Shown here: piece by piece, positions 28,315 to 37,045 of the stretch
Position numbering within the stretch: position 1 is the stretch's first letter
Layout: each line of letters opens with the position of its first letter
DNA from: Zoogloea sp.
GTDB lineage: Bacteria > Pseudomonadota > Gammaproteobacteria > Burkholderiales > Rhodocyclaceae
Assembly (NCBI GenBank): GCA_016703645.1
Contig: JADJBR010000007.1
Coordinates: forward strand, 1,302,001-1,366,000
Reading direction: 5' to 3'
Length of the DNA: 64,000 bases
Translations under genes and position numbers: made by a program
Notes under the pieces: model-generated
The model's input: only the letters and a program-made list of their open reading frames with translations
The model's database searches: none
What the model was told of the DNA's origin: nothing

Positions 28315-28932
28315 ATGCCCGGCAACACCGCCGTCGAAGCTGCCATCACCCGTTTCGGCTTCTATCCCCTCGCCCCCCGCGCACCGCGCCCGACACCGGA
28401 CGCCCTGCGCCAGCAGGCCGCCCAGGCCGGAATTGCCTTGCCCGAAGCCTTCATCGCGTTTTCGAGCGAGCACGGTGCGGGCGCCTTCGAGCAGCGGGTG
28501 GGCGTGGCCCTGCCTGCCGGCTGCCCCCTGGGGCCGTTCTTCATCGTGGACATCCTCTACGCGGCCGGCGCCCCAGAAGACTGGGACGCCCTGGCCCTTC
28601 GCGACGACACCTACGACGGCCGCCTGCCCCTCGCCGCCCTCCCCATCGCCACCGACCCCGGCGGCAACCTGCTCCTGCTGACGCCGGAGAGCGGCGCCAT
28701 CTACGCCTGGGACCACGAACACCTGGAACTCGATGACGCCGCCCTCGACCACAGGGTGGCCGACCTGGCCGCCGACGGTGTGCCGGTGGACGAGCACGAC
28801 ATCGACCAGCTAGTGCTCATGTGGGAAGAGCGCCACCCCGGACAGGTGGCCAACCCGACCGGGCATGGCAACCTGTACCCGGTGGCGGAATCGTATGAGG
28901 GGTTGTTGGGGGGGATGCGGGTGGCGGGGTAG
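28315..28932 (+). CDS. SMI1/KNR4-family immunity protein
   Basis: The 205-residue protein starts 13 bp after the WHH nuclease gene, behind an AGGAGA site. It shows the SMI1/KNR4 pattern: LPEAFIAFSSEHGAGAF (the usual LP..y..f....nG), then GPFFIVDILY, LPIATDPGGNLLLL and GAIYAWDHE. SMI1/KNR4 proteins are common immunity partners of HNH and other nuclease toxins. Placement next to a WHH nuclease cargo suggests it protects the producer. An in-frame GTG at 28291 overlaps the toxin gene; the ATG is preferred for its ribosome binding site. It is the last plus-strand gene before the convergent DGR island. Confidence 0.82.
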   Translation: MPGNTAVEAAITRFGFYPLAPRAPRPTPDALRQQAAQAGIALPEAFIAFSSEHGAGAFEQRVGVALPAGCPLGPFFIVDILYAAGAPEDWDALALRDDTYDGRLPLAALPIATDPGGNLLLLTPESGAIYAWDHEHLELDDAALDHRVADLAADGVPVDEHDIDQLVLMWEERHPGQVANPTGHGNLYPVAESYEGLLGGMRVAG

Positions 28933-28977
28933 CGGTGTGGGATGCGAGAACCCCTAAGCTTTTTTCGACTTCCCCAC

Positions 28978-29871
28978 TCACCCGCCGGCGTCGCTGCCCG
29001 CAGCCTGGCCGGCGCGCTCCGCTTGCGCCTGCCCGTCCGCGCGCCGCGCCGCCTCCTGCCCTGCCGGGCCTGGCCTTTGACCTGGGGCAAGGCGGAAGCC
29101 AAGAATGATGCTGCGCACGTCCGGCTCGAGCCTGCGCCGGTAGGCAGCGCGGCAGTAGCGGCCGTCGTCGTCCCACGACCCGCCGCGCAGCACGCGGTAG
29201 ACGCCCTGCGGCGGGCCGGGCGGGTCGATCTGCGGGCCTTCGGGATAGTCGCCGTACCAGTCGGCGCACCATTCGTAGACGTTGCCGTGCATCTCGTACA
29301 GCCCCCACGGGTTGGGCGGCAGGGATTTGACCGGGACGGTATGCTCCCGATACAGGCCTTTCTTTCCGTCGGCGTAGGGGTACTCACCGTTGTAGTTGAC
29401 CTGATCCGGGGTGATGTTCTTGCCGAAGGAGAACGGGGTGGTCGTGCCCGCGCGGCAGGCGTTTTCCCACTGGGCTTCGCTGGGCAGGCCCGCGGCCAGG
29501 CCGGGCACCAATTCGTTGAGGCGATAGAGGAAGGTCTGGACGTCGTCCCAACTCACATGTTCAACCGGGTTGGCCGGGTCGTCCTTGAAGCGGCTCGGGT
29601 TGTCGCCCATCACCGCCTGCCACAGGGCCTGGGTGCAGGCGGTATCCGCCAGCCAGTAGCCGCGGCTCAGGGTGACTTCGTGCTGGGTTTCGTTGCCGAA
29701 ACGATCCACCTCGCCCTCCGGCGACCCCATCAGGAAAGTCCCCGGTTGAATCCAGCGGAAGGTCTGCTTCACGCCGTTCAGGTTCAGCGTCGCCGCCAGC
29801 CCCCACTCGGCGTCTTCTTCCCACTCGCTCGCCCAGGGCGGCGGAAAGGGATCGGGCAGCACAAAGCTCAT
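28978..29871 (-). CDS. DGR target protein 1: FGE-sulfatase/C-type-lectin-fold protein with variable repeat
   Basis: The 297-residue protein is almost wholly an FGE-sulfatase domain (formylglycine-generating-enzyme fold, a C-type-lectin variant): [78 protein letters not shown] and LGFRLAP. The variable repeat covers residues about 222-263. FGE enzymes use a Cys pair five residues apart in this region; only one is present, so it should bind ligand rather than oxidise sulfatases. The tail ([18 protein letters not shown]) is nearly identical to that of target 2. ATG 29871 gives MSFVLPDPF; an upstream in-frame ATG at 29922 is less likely. No signal peptide is visible. Confidence 0.88.
   Translation of the reverse strand: MSFVLPDPFPPPWASEWEEDAEWGLAATLNLNGVKQTFRWIQPGTFLMGSPEGEVDRFGNETQHEVTLSRGYWLADTACTQALWQAVMGDNPSRFKDDPANPVEHVSWDDVQTFLYRLNELVPGLAAGLPSEAQWENACRAGTTTPFSFGKNITPDQVNYNGEYPYADGKKGLYREHTVPVKSLPPNPWGLYEMHGNVYEWCADWYGDYPEGPQIDPPGPPQGVYRVLRGGSWDDDGRYCRAAYRRRLEPDVRSIILGFRLAPGQRPGPAGQEAARRADGQAQAERAGQAAGSDAGG
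29082..29206 (-). repeat. DGR variable repeat VR1
   Basis: This 125-bp segment aligns without gaps to the template repeat at 30026-30150. I count 14 mismatches, all at positions where the template coding strand has A. None of the C, G or T template positions differ. In protein terms the Asn-rich template string [17 protein letters not shown] becomes [17 protein letters not shown] here. The downstream border (CTTGCCCCAG, then GTCAAAGG against CTCAAAAG in the template) is the expected IMH/IMH* type boundary. Confidence 0.93.
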
Positions 29872-30025
29872 GCCACCTCCCGATAGCGCCGGCCCGGCGG
29901 GCTTTCGGCCGTGCTGCTGCACGACCTACTCACGCGCCGGGTGGCCTTGGGTTTTTGCCACGGCCCGTGGGGGCGCCGCAGACTGGATGATCGTCTGGTC
30001 AAAGGCGGAGTCTCCTGCTTTTGAG

Positions 30026-30150
30026 CTGGGGCAAGGCGGAAGCCAAGATTGTTGTTGCGCTCGTCCGGCTCGTTCCTGTTCCGGTTGGCAGCGCGGCAGT
30101 TGCGGCCGTTGTTGTTCCACGACCCGCCGCGCAGCACGCGGTTGACGCCC
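30026..30150 (-). repeat. DGR template repeat (TR)
   Basis: The 125-bp template lies directly downstream of the reverse transcriptase stop (30158) on the same strand. Translated, it gives [20 protein letters not shown], then [18 protein letters not shown], full of AAC (Asn) codons, the classic DGR design that lets adenine mutagenesis reach many residues. It has 27 adenines on the coding strand; 20 of them differ in at least one of the two variable repeats. It is probably transcribed as RNA and copied by the RT. The 154 bp between TR and target gene 1 hold no other gene that I can support. Confidence 0.93.
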
Positions 30151-30157
30151 ATGACGA

Positions 30158-31177
30158 TCACCCGCGCCCATCGTCGTACAGGCAGGGGTGACGGCGCAAG
30201 TCTTCCCGGCGCCACGCGGCGGCATCGGCGGGCAGCATGGGTGCCAGCACCGCGGCGTAGCCCTGCTGGAGCTGCAGGGCGTCGACCTGCCCGCTTGCCC
30301 AGGCAGTCTCCCACCCAGCCCGCAGGACGCGGTAGCGGCGCTGCTTGCGTCGGGTGAGGCGCAAGGTGCCCGGCAGAATGCGGTAGCCACAGAAGGTGAT
30401 GCCCAAGCCGCTGCGCTGGACACGCACATCCGGCTTGAGGGCCAGCCCCCGCTCGGCGGCCAGCCAGGCAGCCAGATCGCCGCGCACGGCCCGCACCGCG
30501 GCCCGGCTGTCGCACCACCACACGATGTCGTCCATGTAGCGCACGCAGGCCCGAACGGCGGGGTTGGCGAGCAGACGCCGGTCGGCGCCATCCAGATAAA
30601 AATTGGCAAAGTGCTGGGAGGTGAGCGCACCAATCGGCAGCCCGCAGCCAGGGCTGGCGGCATAGGCGTCGATGATCCGATCGAGCAGCGCGAGAAAGCC
30701 CGCCCCCTTGAAGCGCCGCGCCAGCAACGCCTTGAGCACGTCGTGACGGATCGACGGAAAGTACGCCGCCACATCCACCTGCCCGTACCACGGGTAGCGG
30801 CGCAGGCACTGCTGCACCCGCCGCACCGCCGCGTGGCTGCCGCGCCCGGGTCGGCAGGCAAAGCTGCTGTCGGCAAGGCTACGCTCGAACACGGCTTCGA
30901 CACGGTTGAGGATGGCGTGGTGAAGCACCCGGTCTTCAAAGCAGGCGGCATGGATGCGCCTGAGCTTGGGGTCGTGGATGAGGAATTCCCGAAACGCCCC
31001 CTTGGGCACCGTGCCGGCCAGAATGCCCGCTGAAAGGCGGGCCAGGCTGCCGTCCAGATCGGCGAGAAAGGCCTGCACCTCGGGCCGCGTGCGCTTGCCC
31101 CGTGCGGCCTTCCAGGTGGCGAGCACGAGATTGTCGCGGGCGGCGATCTCGTCAAGGCTGACCGGGGTGCGCTTCAT
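30158..31177 (-). CDS. DGR reverse transcriptase
   Basis: The 339-residue RT has the palm motifs in order: [16 protein letters not shown] (motif A region), [19 protein letters not shown] (about residues 183-201) and [10 protein letters not shown] with catalytic YMDD near 214. The Ser-Gln in motif 4 (GxxxSQ) separates DGR RTs from group II intron and retron enzymes, which usually have SP there. There is no maturase or endonuclease domain, and the length suits a DGR RT. The start overlaps the HRDC gene by 26 bp and the stop is 7 bp from the TR. It makes mutagenised cDNA from TR RNA for transfer into VR1 and VR2. Confidence 0.95.
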   Translation of the reverse strand: MKRTPVSLDEIAARDNLVLATWKAARGKRTRPEVQAFLADLDGSLARLSAGILAGTVPKGAFREFLIHDPKLRRIHAACFEDRVLHHAILNRVEAVFERSLADSSFACRPGRGSHAAVRRVQQCLRRYPWYGQVDVAAYFPSIRHDVLKALLARRFKGAGFLALLDRIIDAYAASPGCGLPIGALTSQHFANFYLDGADRRLLANPAVRACVRYMDDIVWWCDSRAAVRAVRGDLAAWLAAERGLALKPDVRVQRSGLGITFCGYRILPGTLRLTRRKQRRYRVLRAGWETAWASGQVDALQLQQGYAAVLAPMLPADAAAWRREDLRRHPCLYDDGRG

Positions 31178-31655
31178 GATCCACCGCGGCAGGCTGCCCC
31201 GCCCCCGGCGTCAGCCGGGCCAGGGCGGCGAGGAAGACCTCGCCAAATTTATCCACCCGCGCCTCGCCCACGCCCTCGATGGCGCCCAGCCCCTGGGCCG
31301 TGGCCACCCGGCGCTGCACCATCGCGGCCAGTTGCTCGTTGGTGAAAATGGCGTAGGCGGGCACGCCCTCGCGGTCCGCCAGCTGCTTGCGCAGGCGGCG
31401 CAGCTCGGAATACACGGCAAAGTCGGCTTCGCCGAGCACCTCGCGGTAGTCCACCCGCTCCCGCTTGCCCTGCCCCGGGAAAGCCGGCGCCGCGCCCTCC
31501 ACCCAGGTCACGCACACCGCCCAGAAGCTGTCGACGCCCCGATCCACGAAATGCCGATCCGAGGCCACGATGCGGTGCTGGGCGCAGAAGGCGTTGAGGG
31601 CGTCCTGGGCGGCGTCGGGGTCGAAGGCGGGGATGGTGAGAAAGTGGAATCTCAT
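31152..31655 (-). CDS. HRDC-domain DGR accessory protein
   Basis: This 167-residue protein has an N-terminal domain (FHFLTIPAFDPDAAQDALNA, then SFWAVCVTWVEG) and a C-terminal HRDC domain (YSELRRLRKQLADREGVPAY, AIFTNEQLAAM, LGAIEGVGEARVDKFGEVFL). HRDC domains bind nucleic acid in RecQ and RNase D. In DGRs an HRDC protein can occupy the place of the usual Avd accessory, and no Avd-like gene is seen here. The ATG overlaps the stop of target gene 2 (ATGA), and the end overlaps the RT start. Co-translation with the RT is therefore likely. Confidence 0.85.
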   Translation of the reverse strand: MRFHFLTIPAFDPDAAQDALNAFCAQHRIVASDRHFVDRGVDSFWAVCVTWVEGAAPAFPGQGKRERVDYREVLGEADFAVYSELRRLRKQLADREGVPAYAIFTNEQLAAMVQRRVATAQGLGAIEGVGEARVDKFGEVFLAALARLTPGAGQPAAVDHEAHPGQP

Positions 31656-34600
31656 GGCTTGTTGCTCCTTTTTTTGCTGCCACGTTTCGTGCCCCGCCCG
31701 CCGGCGTCGCTGCCCGCAGCCTGGCCGGCGCGCTCCGCTTGCGCCTGCCCGTCCGCGCGCCGCGCCGCCTCCTGCCCTTCCGGGCCTGGCCTTTGACCTG
31801 GGGCAAGGCGGAAGCCAAGATTGTTGCCGCGCTCGCCCGGCCCGTACCTGCCCCGGAGGGCAGCGCGGCAGTAGCGGCCGAAGTTGAACCACGACCCGCC
31901 GCGCAGCACGCGGTCGACGCCCTCCGGAGGGCCGGACGGGTCGGTCTGCGGGCCTTCGGGATAGTCGCCGTACCAGTCGGCGCACCATTCGTGGACGTTG
32001 CCGTGCATTTCGTACAGCCCCCACGGGTTGGGCGGGAGAGATTTGACCGGGACGGTGCGCTTCCGGTACTCGCCCTTTTCTCCACCGGCGTAGGGGTAGT
32101 CGCCGGTGTAGTTGACCTGCGCCGGGGTGATGTTCTTGCCGAAGGAGAACGGCGTGGCCGTCCCCGCCCGGCAGGCGTTTTCCCACTGGGCTTCGCTGGG
32201 CAGGCCCGCGGCCAGGCCAGGCACCAGATCGTTGAGGCGATCGAGGAAGGTCTGAACGTCGTCCCAGCTCACCTGCTCCACCGGGTTGGCCGGGTCGTAC
32301 TTAAAGCTGCTTGGGTTGTCGCCCATCACCGCCTGCCACAGGGCCTGGGTGCACGCGGTATCCGCCAGCCAGTAGCCGCGGGTGAGGGTGACTTCGTGCT
32401 GGGTTTCGTTGTCGGATCGATCCACCTCGCCTTCCGGCGAGCCCATCTGGAAGGTGCCGGGGGCAATCCAGCGGCAGCGCTGCGTGACGGTGGAGGATTG
32501 CCCTTGCACATCGAATTCGGCCCAAAACCCCAGAGCATCCGAGCCATAGCGCACCGCCCATGGAGGAACGGGTACTGCCAAGCTCGCCAGCCCCGTATGC
32601 GGCAAATCCTGAAGATCCCACCACGCACCATGGGGAAGCATCCAACCCGGTGAGGCCTCCCCGTAAGCGCGAATCGCTCCCAATGCCCCAGGTACCGACT
32701 CGCTTTCATCTACCGGCCGATTGAGTCGTGCTTTGATTTCCGATTCGTCCGGAGCCATGCTGCCTTTTTGCACCTTGCGCAAACTGACGAGCCGGGGGTA
32801 AATCCATCGCAACCTCCGCCCATCAGGGCAGACAACTTCGAAATCCCCATCGGCAAACCTAACTGAACGCGCCCACGCCGGCCGCTCGAACGGCTCAATC
32901 ACCACCTCCCGACGTCGCGTAATAATCCTGTAGGCCCGCGCGCCGGAAAGAGACAAGACCCTGCCCGGCATCAGCAACTGCCCGCTGTCCACGTCGCGAG
33001 CGTCAAGGGGTGCAATGCGCATGGGCAACTCATCCTCCAGGTTGCGGATGAGCGCCGAAGGCACCAGGGATGAAAGCGGAGCCTGCACCAGCTCCAGGCG
33101 CAACTCCGTGCCACCACCCTTGGTTGGCTTGGATGCTGCAAGGAGGTGCAGGGCAAGGGAGTGGGTCTGATGGGGCTGGATCAACCACGCCAGCCGGTCC
33201 AACCGCAAGCCATCAGGCAAGCCGACCCGCCCTTCGCGAATATCGTCGGCGCGGGCCATCACCCAGGCGGTCTGCAATGCATCGTCGCCCCGCCCCACTG
33301 CGCCGGGCGCCCGCAGACTGAGACCACCGACGAAATCGCCCAGTGCTGACGACAGTTCCCTCGCCTTGACGCCATCCGGATTAGCGTAGAGGCAGCGGGC
33401 GAGATCGCTGAGCAGGGCACCGGCGGTCTGGCGATGGGCTTGCAGCTTAGCATCGTCGCCGATGAACTCCGGGCGGCACACTTCGCTGGCGAAAATGGCG
33501 TGGACCAGGGGCGAGCCTTGCGTCAGCTCCGCAAGATGATGGGCAACAAGCTTTGAAACAAGCGGAGGCTGAGCTGCCGCCAGTTGCAGCAGCTGGGCGC
33601 GGGCGGGTTCAACCGCATCCAGCGCCAGCGCACAACCCGTGCTTACGGCGCAGACACCGCCGTCCTGCCATAGCTCGACTTCAGTACCGATATCGAGGGC
33701 GGAGTCATCAATGGACGCAGCTTGCAGGGCAAAGCGCAGTTGGCGCACCAGTCGCCACGACACATGGCTATTACCGAACAATGCGGCGCGTAGCTGCACC
33801 AGCCCGTTTTGGCTGCGGGTTTGGGCCTGGTCGTTTCGGTTGCTTCGGATGTCGCCACCCAACAGGCTCAAACCGGAGCCTTCGCCCAGCAACGCGACAT
33901 CGAAGACATCCCGCAGTACGTCCGGCAGCAGCCGCACTGGCACCGGCGCCAACAACAGCGGACGAAGCCCGACGGCACCGAGCTGCCGTGCCACGGCGGC
34001 CCAGCGCCGGGGGAGCCCGGAGCTTGGTCGATAGCATCCCGCATCACTCAACACCACCACCGGGCTGCCATCGAAACGCAGGCTGGCGACCAATCCGGGG
34101 GCTTGAAGCCACTCGCCGGGCTCCCCGCCTCGCGTAACCAGCACCTCAATGCGTCGGTCCAGCAGGCGGCGGAGCTGTGCCAGCAGCGAAAGCAGATCGT
34201 CGTAAAAGGGGGCGAGCACCCCGCTCCAATCGAGCACCACCTGCACGCATCCGGGCCATTTGCGCCGATCAAGCCGCGGCAAAGGCTGCAGGCTGCGCCC
34301 GGTGGCGATGCGATCAACCGCACGGAGCAGGTCGGGGGCCAGCCCCGCCTGATAGGGGCGCAGATAGGCGCTGATAAAGCTCGTGAAACGCTCTGGGCTG
34401 ACGAGGGGGGCGTGGGGCAGCGGGATGGCTCCGCGCCCCGAGGACACGTAGCGCTGCGGGTCGAAGCTTGCTGGCTGGGCGGTAAGCCACTCGGGCGCCA
34501 CGTGCTGCCGGGGTTCCGGCGGCTTGGGGCGGTCTTCTGCCACCCCCCAGAAGATGGGGCCGAATCCGGTCGCGGGGTCTGTCGGGGCATCTGGCGGGGG

Positions 34601-34777
34601 CGCCTCGTCGCCCTTGGTGGGCGGCTGTAGCGGGTGATCGCCCCTGGCAGACTGGACTTTGGCGGTCTGCGGCTCCCGACCGAAACCCGCCACACGGCAG
34701 GCGGCCGGATGCTCCGACGCGGGCAAGGCATCCAGAATGCGGAGGATATCGGCAGCAAAGACGCGGGACTTGCTCAT
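31652..34777 (-). CDS. DGR target protein 2: vWA-like protein fused to an FGE-sulfatase-fold variable domain
   Basis: The 1041-residue protein has a variable N-terminus and a vWA-like domain at about 170-310 (VQVVLDWSGVLAPFYDDLL, then RRIEVLVTRGGEPGEW and SPVVVLSDAGCY). A long unassigned middle (about 310-760) follows, then a C-terminal FGE-sulfatase domain ([45 protein letters not shown]) that includes VR2 and ends in a basic tail. The FGE part is a close paralogue of target 1. The gene starts 2 bp after the MoxR-type ATPase stop and overlaps the HRDC gene. vWA proteins usually partner MoxR ATPases. I infer a signalling protein whose diversified FGE head senses a ligand. Confidence 0.82.
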   Translation of the reverse strand: MSKSRVFAADILRILDALPASEHPAACRVAGFGREPQTAKVQSARGDHPLQPPTKGDEAPPPDAPTDPATGFGPIFWGVAEDRPKPPEPRQHVAPEWLTAQPASFDPQRYVSSGRGAIPLPHAPLVSPERFTSFISAYLRPYQAGLAPDLLRAVDRIATGRSLQPLPRLDRRKWPGCVQVVLDWSGVLAPFYDDLLSLLAQLRRLLDRRIEVLVTRGGEPGEWLQAPGLVASLRFDGSPVVVLSDAGCYRPSSGLPRRWAAVARQLGAVGLRPLLLAPVPVRLLPDVLRDVFDVALLGEGSGLSLLGGDIRSNRNDQAQTRSQNGLVQLRAALFGNSHVSWRLVRQLRFALQAASIDDSALDIGTEVELWQDGGVCAVSTGCALALDAVEPARAQLLQLAAAQPPLVSKLVAHHLAELTQGSPLVHAIFASEVCRPEFIGDDAKLQAHRQTAGALLSDLARCLYANPDGVKARELSSALGDFVGGLSLRAPGAVGRGDDALQTAWVMARADDIREGRVGLPDGLRLDRLAWLIQPHQTHSLALHLLAASKPTKGGGTELRLELVQAPLSSLVPSALIRNLEDELPMRIAPLDARDVDSGQLLMPGRVLSLSGARAYRIITRRREVVIEPFERPAWARSVRFADGDFEVVCPDGRRLRWIYPRLVSLRKVQKGSMAPDESEIKARLNRPVDESESVPGALGAIRAYGEASPGWMLPHGAWWDLQDLPHTGLASLAVPVPPWAVRYGSDALGFWAEFDVQGQSSTVTQRCRWIAPGTFQMGSPEGEVDRSDNETQHEVTLTRGYWLADTACTQALWQAVMGDNPSSFKYDPANPVEQVSWDDVQTFLDRLNDLVPGLAAGLPSEAQWENACRAGTATPFSFGKNITPAQVNYTGDYPYAGGEKGEYRKRTVPVKSLPPNPWGLYEMHGNVHEWCADWYGDYPEGPQTDPSGPPEGVDRVLRGGSWFNFGRYCRAALRGRYGPGERGNNLGFRLAPGQRPGPEGQEAARRADGQAQAERAGQAAGSDAGGRGTKRGSKKRSNKP
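31798..31922 (-). repeat. DGR variable repeat VR2
   Basis: This 125-bp segment aligns without gaps to the template repeat. I count 15 mismatches, again all at template adenines. It encodes [20 protein letters not shown], then [18 protein letters not shown], differing from both the template and VR1. It lies at residues about 952-993 of the vWA-like/FGE protein. The border downstream (CCCCAGGTCAAAGG) is shared with VR1 but not with the template. Confidence 0.93.
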
Positions 34778-34779
34778 AC

Positions 34780-35796
34780 TCAGCGATGCCGTCCGCCGCC
34801 CTTGTTCAGCGCCAGTTGCTTGAGTTGCTTCAGCCGTTCCTTGAGCTTGCTAGATGGCGTAGCGGCAAGCACTTTGATCATGTCGAGGAATTCGGAGGTG
34901 CCAGGCAGGTAGCGCCCCGTGTCAGCCAGACGTTCGCGGGCGTCGGCCACATAGTCGGCAGCCTGTTTCATGACGTCCTCCGAGCAGCGCCCCTGCCACT
35001 CGGGGGCCGCCTGATGGCGGACGCCAACCTTAACAAGCCATCTGATCAGATCTTCCCGTTCATCGGGCAGCTCCAGCCGATGAACCAGACAGCGCCGCAG
35101 AAAAGCGTGGGGCAACTCCCGTTCTTCGTTGGTCGTGATGATCACCAGCGGCCGGGTCGCTTCCGAACAGGAAATCTCGGTACCCCCATAGGGTTCGCGA
35201 AACCCCAGGTTGGCAAGCACTTCCAACATGGCGTTGGGGAGGTCGGGATCGGCCTTGTCGATCTCGTCGATCAACAACACGACCCGGCCGGATTCGGGGT
35301 TCCATTTTTCAGGCGGGGTTCCAGGCCCGACCAGCTTGTGTTTGCGCTCTTGATTAACCTCCTCGAGCCGGGTCTGGGCGCTTCTCCAGGCGTAGGCCCA
35401 CCACAAAGGCCCCGGCAGCAGGTAAGCACGTTCTTCCAGAAGGGCGCGATCCTCCTTGGTCACCTGCGCGTCCGCCAGGCGCGCCACCGCGTCGAAACGC
35501 CATTTAAGATCGGTGGGCTCGGTACGACCGTCGATCACCACCGACACAAAGGGCCGCCCGGCCGCAGCGGCAGCCGCCCGAGCCGTCTCGCTCTTGCCCG
35601 TGCCCGGGTCGCCGCGGAGCAGCAAAGGCCGGCCGGTGATCTCGGCGGCGTGCAGGGCGGCGATGGTGTCGGCGTCGAAGACATGCACCGAACTGGGCCA
35701 GGTGCCCTCTTTGGGGATAAGGATGAAATCGTCGAGCGAGTAATCGGGAAGTAACGCACTGATTTTGTCTGGGCTGGAACTCCATTTATCGTTCAT
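34780..35796 (-). CDS. MoxR-type AAA+ ATPase
   Basis: The 338-residue protein shows Walker A (LLRGDPGTGKSETARA, near residue 57), Walker B (VVLLIDEIDKADPDLPNAML, near 174), sensor 1 (VIITTNEERELP) and an arginine-finger region (AFLRRCLVHRLELP). This arrangement is typical of MoxR ATPases, which remodel partners carrying vWA domains. Its gene overlaps the TIR gene by 11 bp and is followed at 2 bp by the vWA-like DGR target, so the three form one operon. Likely role: ATP-dependent switch between sensor and effector. Family call firm, role inferred. Confidence 0.88.
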   Translation of the reverse strand: MNDKWSSSPDKISALLPDYSLDDFILIPKEGTWPSSVHVFDADTIAALHAAEITGRPLLLRGDPGTGKSETARAAAAAAGRPFVSVVIDGRTEPTDLKWRFDAVARLADAQVTKEDRALLEERAYLLPGPLWWAYAWRSAQTRLEEVNQERKHKLVGPGTPPEKWNPESGRVVLLIDEIDKADPDLPNAMLEVLANLGFREPYGGTEISCSEATRPLVIITTNEERELPHAFLRRCLVHRLELPDEREDLIRWLVKVGVRHQAAPEWQGRCSEDVMKQAADYVADARERLADTGRYLPGTSEFLDMIKVLAATPSSKLKERLKQLKQLALNKGGGRHR

Positions 35797-37045
35797 TGAC
35801 CTTCCTTCCGCTATTCAGTCTCTCAATTTGTTTTAAGCACGCCCAGGCTGCACTCAGTAGCTCCCGCTCCTGCCCCTCGATTTGGTTAGCGCCATGGCCA
35901 GAGCGCACGAGAACATCTACATCGAAGTCCAAGCTCACTAACCAGACGCGTAAATCGTGAGCACTATTTCCATCTTTGGCTTGAAACGCAATCATGACTC
36001 GGGTTGAAGTGGCATCGCGTGCCATCGCGTTCAATCTAATTGACAGCGAGCGAATATTGTTCTCATCAAAAACGGGATATGCCGAACTGGCCCTGCTTGA
36101 GCTTGGCTCATGGAACTCGGGAACCGTCGCCCATAGCTGCTTTAACATACTCCACTTTTGATCCTGATTGATACCGGGGACCACCGTTCCCTGATCCAGG
36201 ACATTCTTCACGGAAAAACGCTCTGGTATATTGAACCCGCCATTTATGGAATCAATCTGTGCTCGCCGTTTTTCCTGACAGTAAGAGACTGCGAAGGCCT
36301 GTGTTTCAGCACCTCGAAGTAGAGCTGGCCTTCCATAGTTCCCCAAGGTATGCAATGTATAGCCAAGCCGAGAGACGAGATCACATGCCCCAAGACGAAA
36401 GAGCTCGGATACGATATCTACACAATCTTTCCTAAGAATTTCGACTTGGGCCAACTTAAAGCCAGAACGACTTAGCTCTTTATCCTCGTTTAATCTCGTA
36501 ATGCAAGAACGAAATTCTTCAAGTCGATCTGTCGCAATAACGCCTCGCGAATCCAAAAAGCTCACTTCCCATTTCAAACCCAGGGACTCGAGGCATTTGA
36601 GTTTGAAAAGACTCTTCAATTTCTCCAAAACATTAGCGCGACACTCGGTCGTAAGGCACTCGATACTCTTTCGACGGAGTCTTTCTGTCTGCTGAGGCAC
36701 GCGTGCTTTAATTTGATTCAGGAGTGAAGAACCTGTCTTCAGACTATCTGTCCACTCGTCCTCCGAAAATTGGAAGGAATTTACCTTCGCCAACTCTCGG
36801 ATTAACTCAGGCAATTCGCTCTCCTTGGGCATATTCGCCCCGGAAAGCAAAAGCACGTGTAATTCCGGCAGTGCTCCCCTGCGATACCGCTTAAGTGCGA
36901 GCGCTGTCTCGTTCAGCACCCAATCTTCATCGGGAAGCTTGGCCCGCTCTTCGACGCATTCCAACCACCCCGGCTCAATCAAGATCAGGATCAGATGTGC
37001 GCGCTTCAGCGCACTTTTGATTTCGGCGGTGAACTTTGTGCCTAG

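Noticed and set aside
28978-29871. Sulfatase-activating formylglycine-generating enzyme
   Set aside because: The catalytic cysteine pair is incomplete, no sulfatase gene is near, and the active-site region is a DGR variable repeat.
29868-30155. Small ORF starting [12 protein letters not shown] that reads through the template repeat
   Set aside because: It is the TR itself, which is open only because it mirrors the target protein. It has no FGE core upstream and runs into unrelated sequence.
30158-31177. Group II intron or retron reverse transcriptase
   Set aside because: No maturase, endonuclease or msr/msd structure is seen. The SQ motif and the adjacent TR/VR pair identify a DGR.
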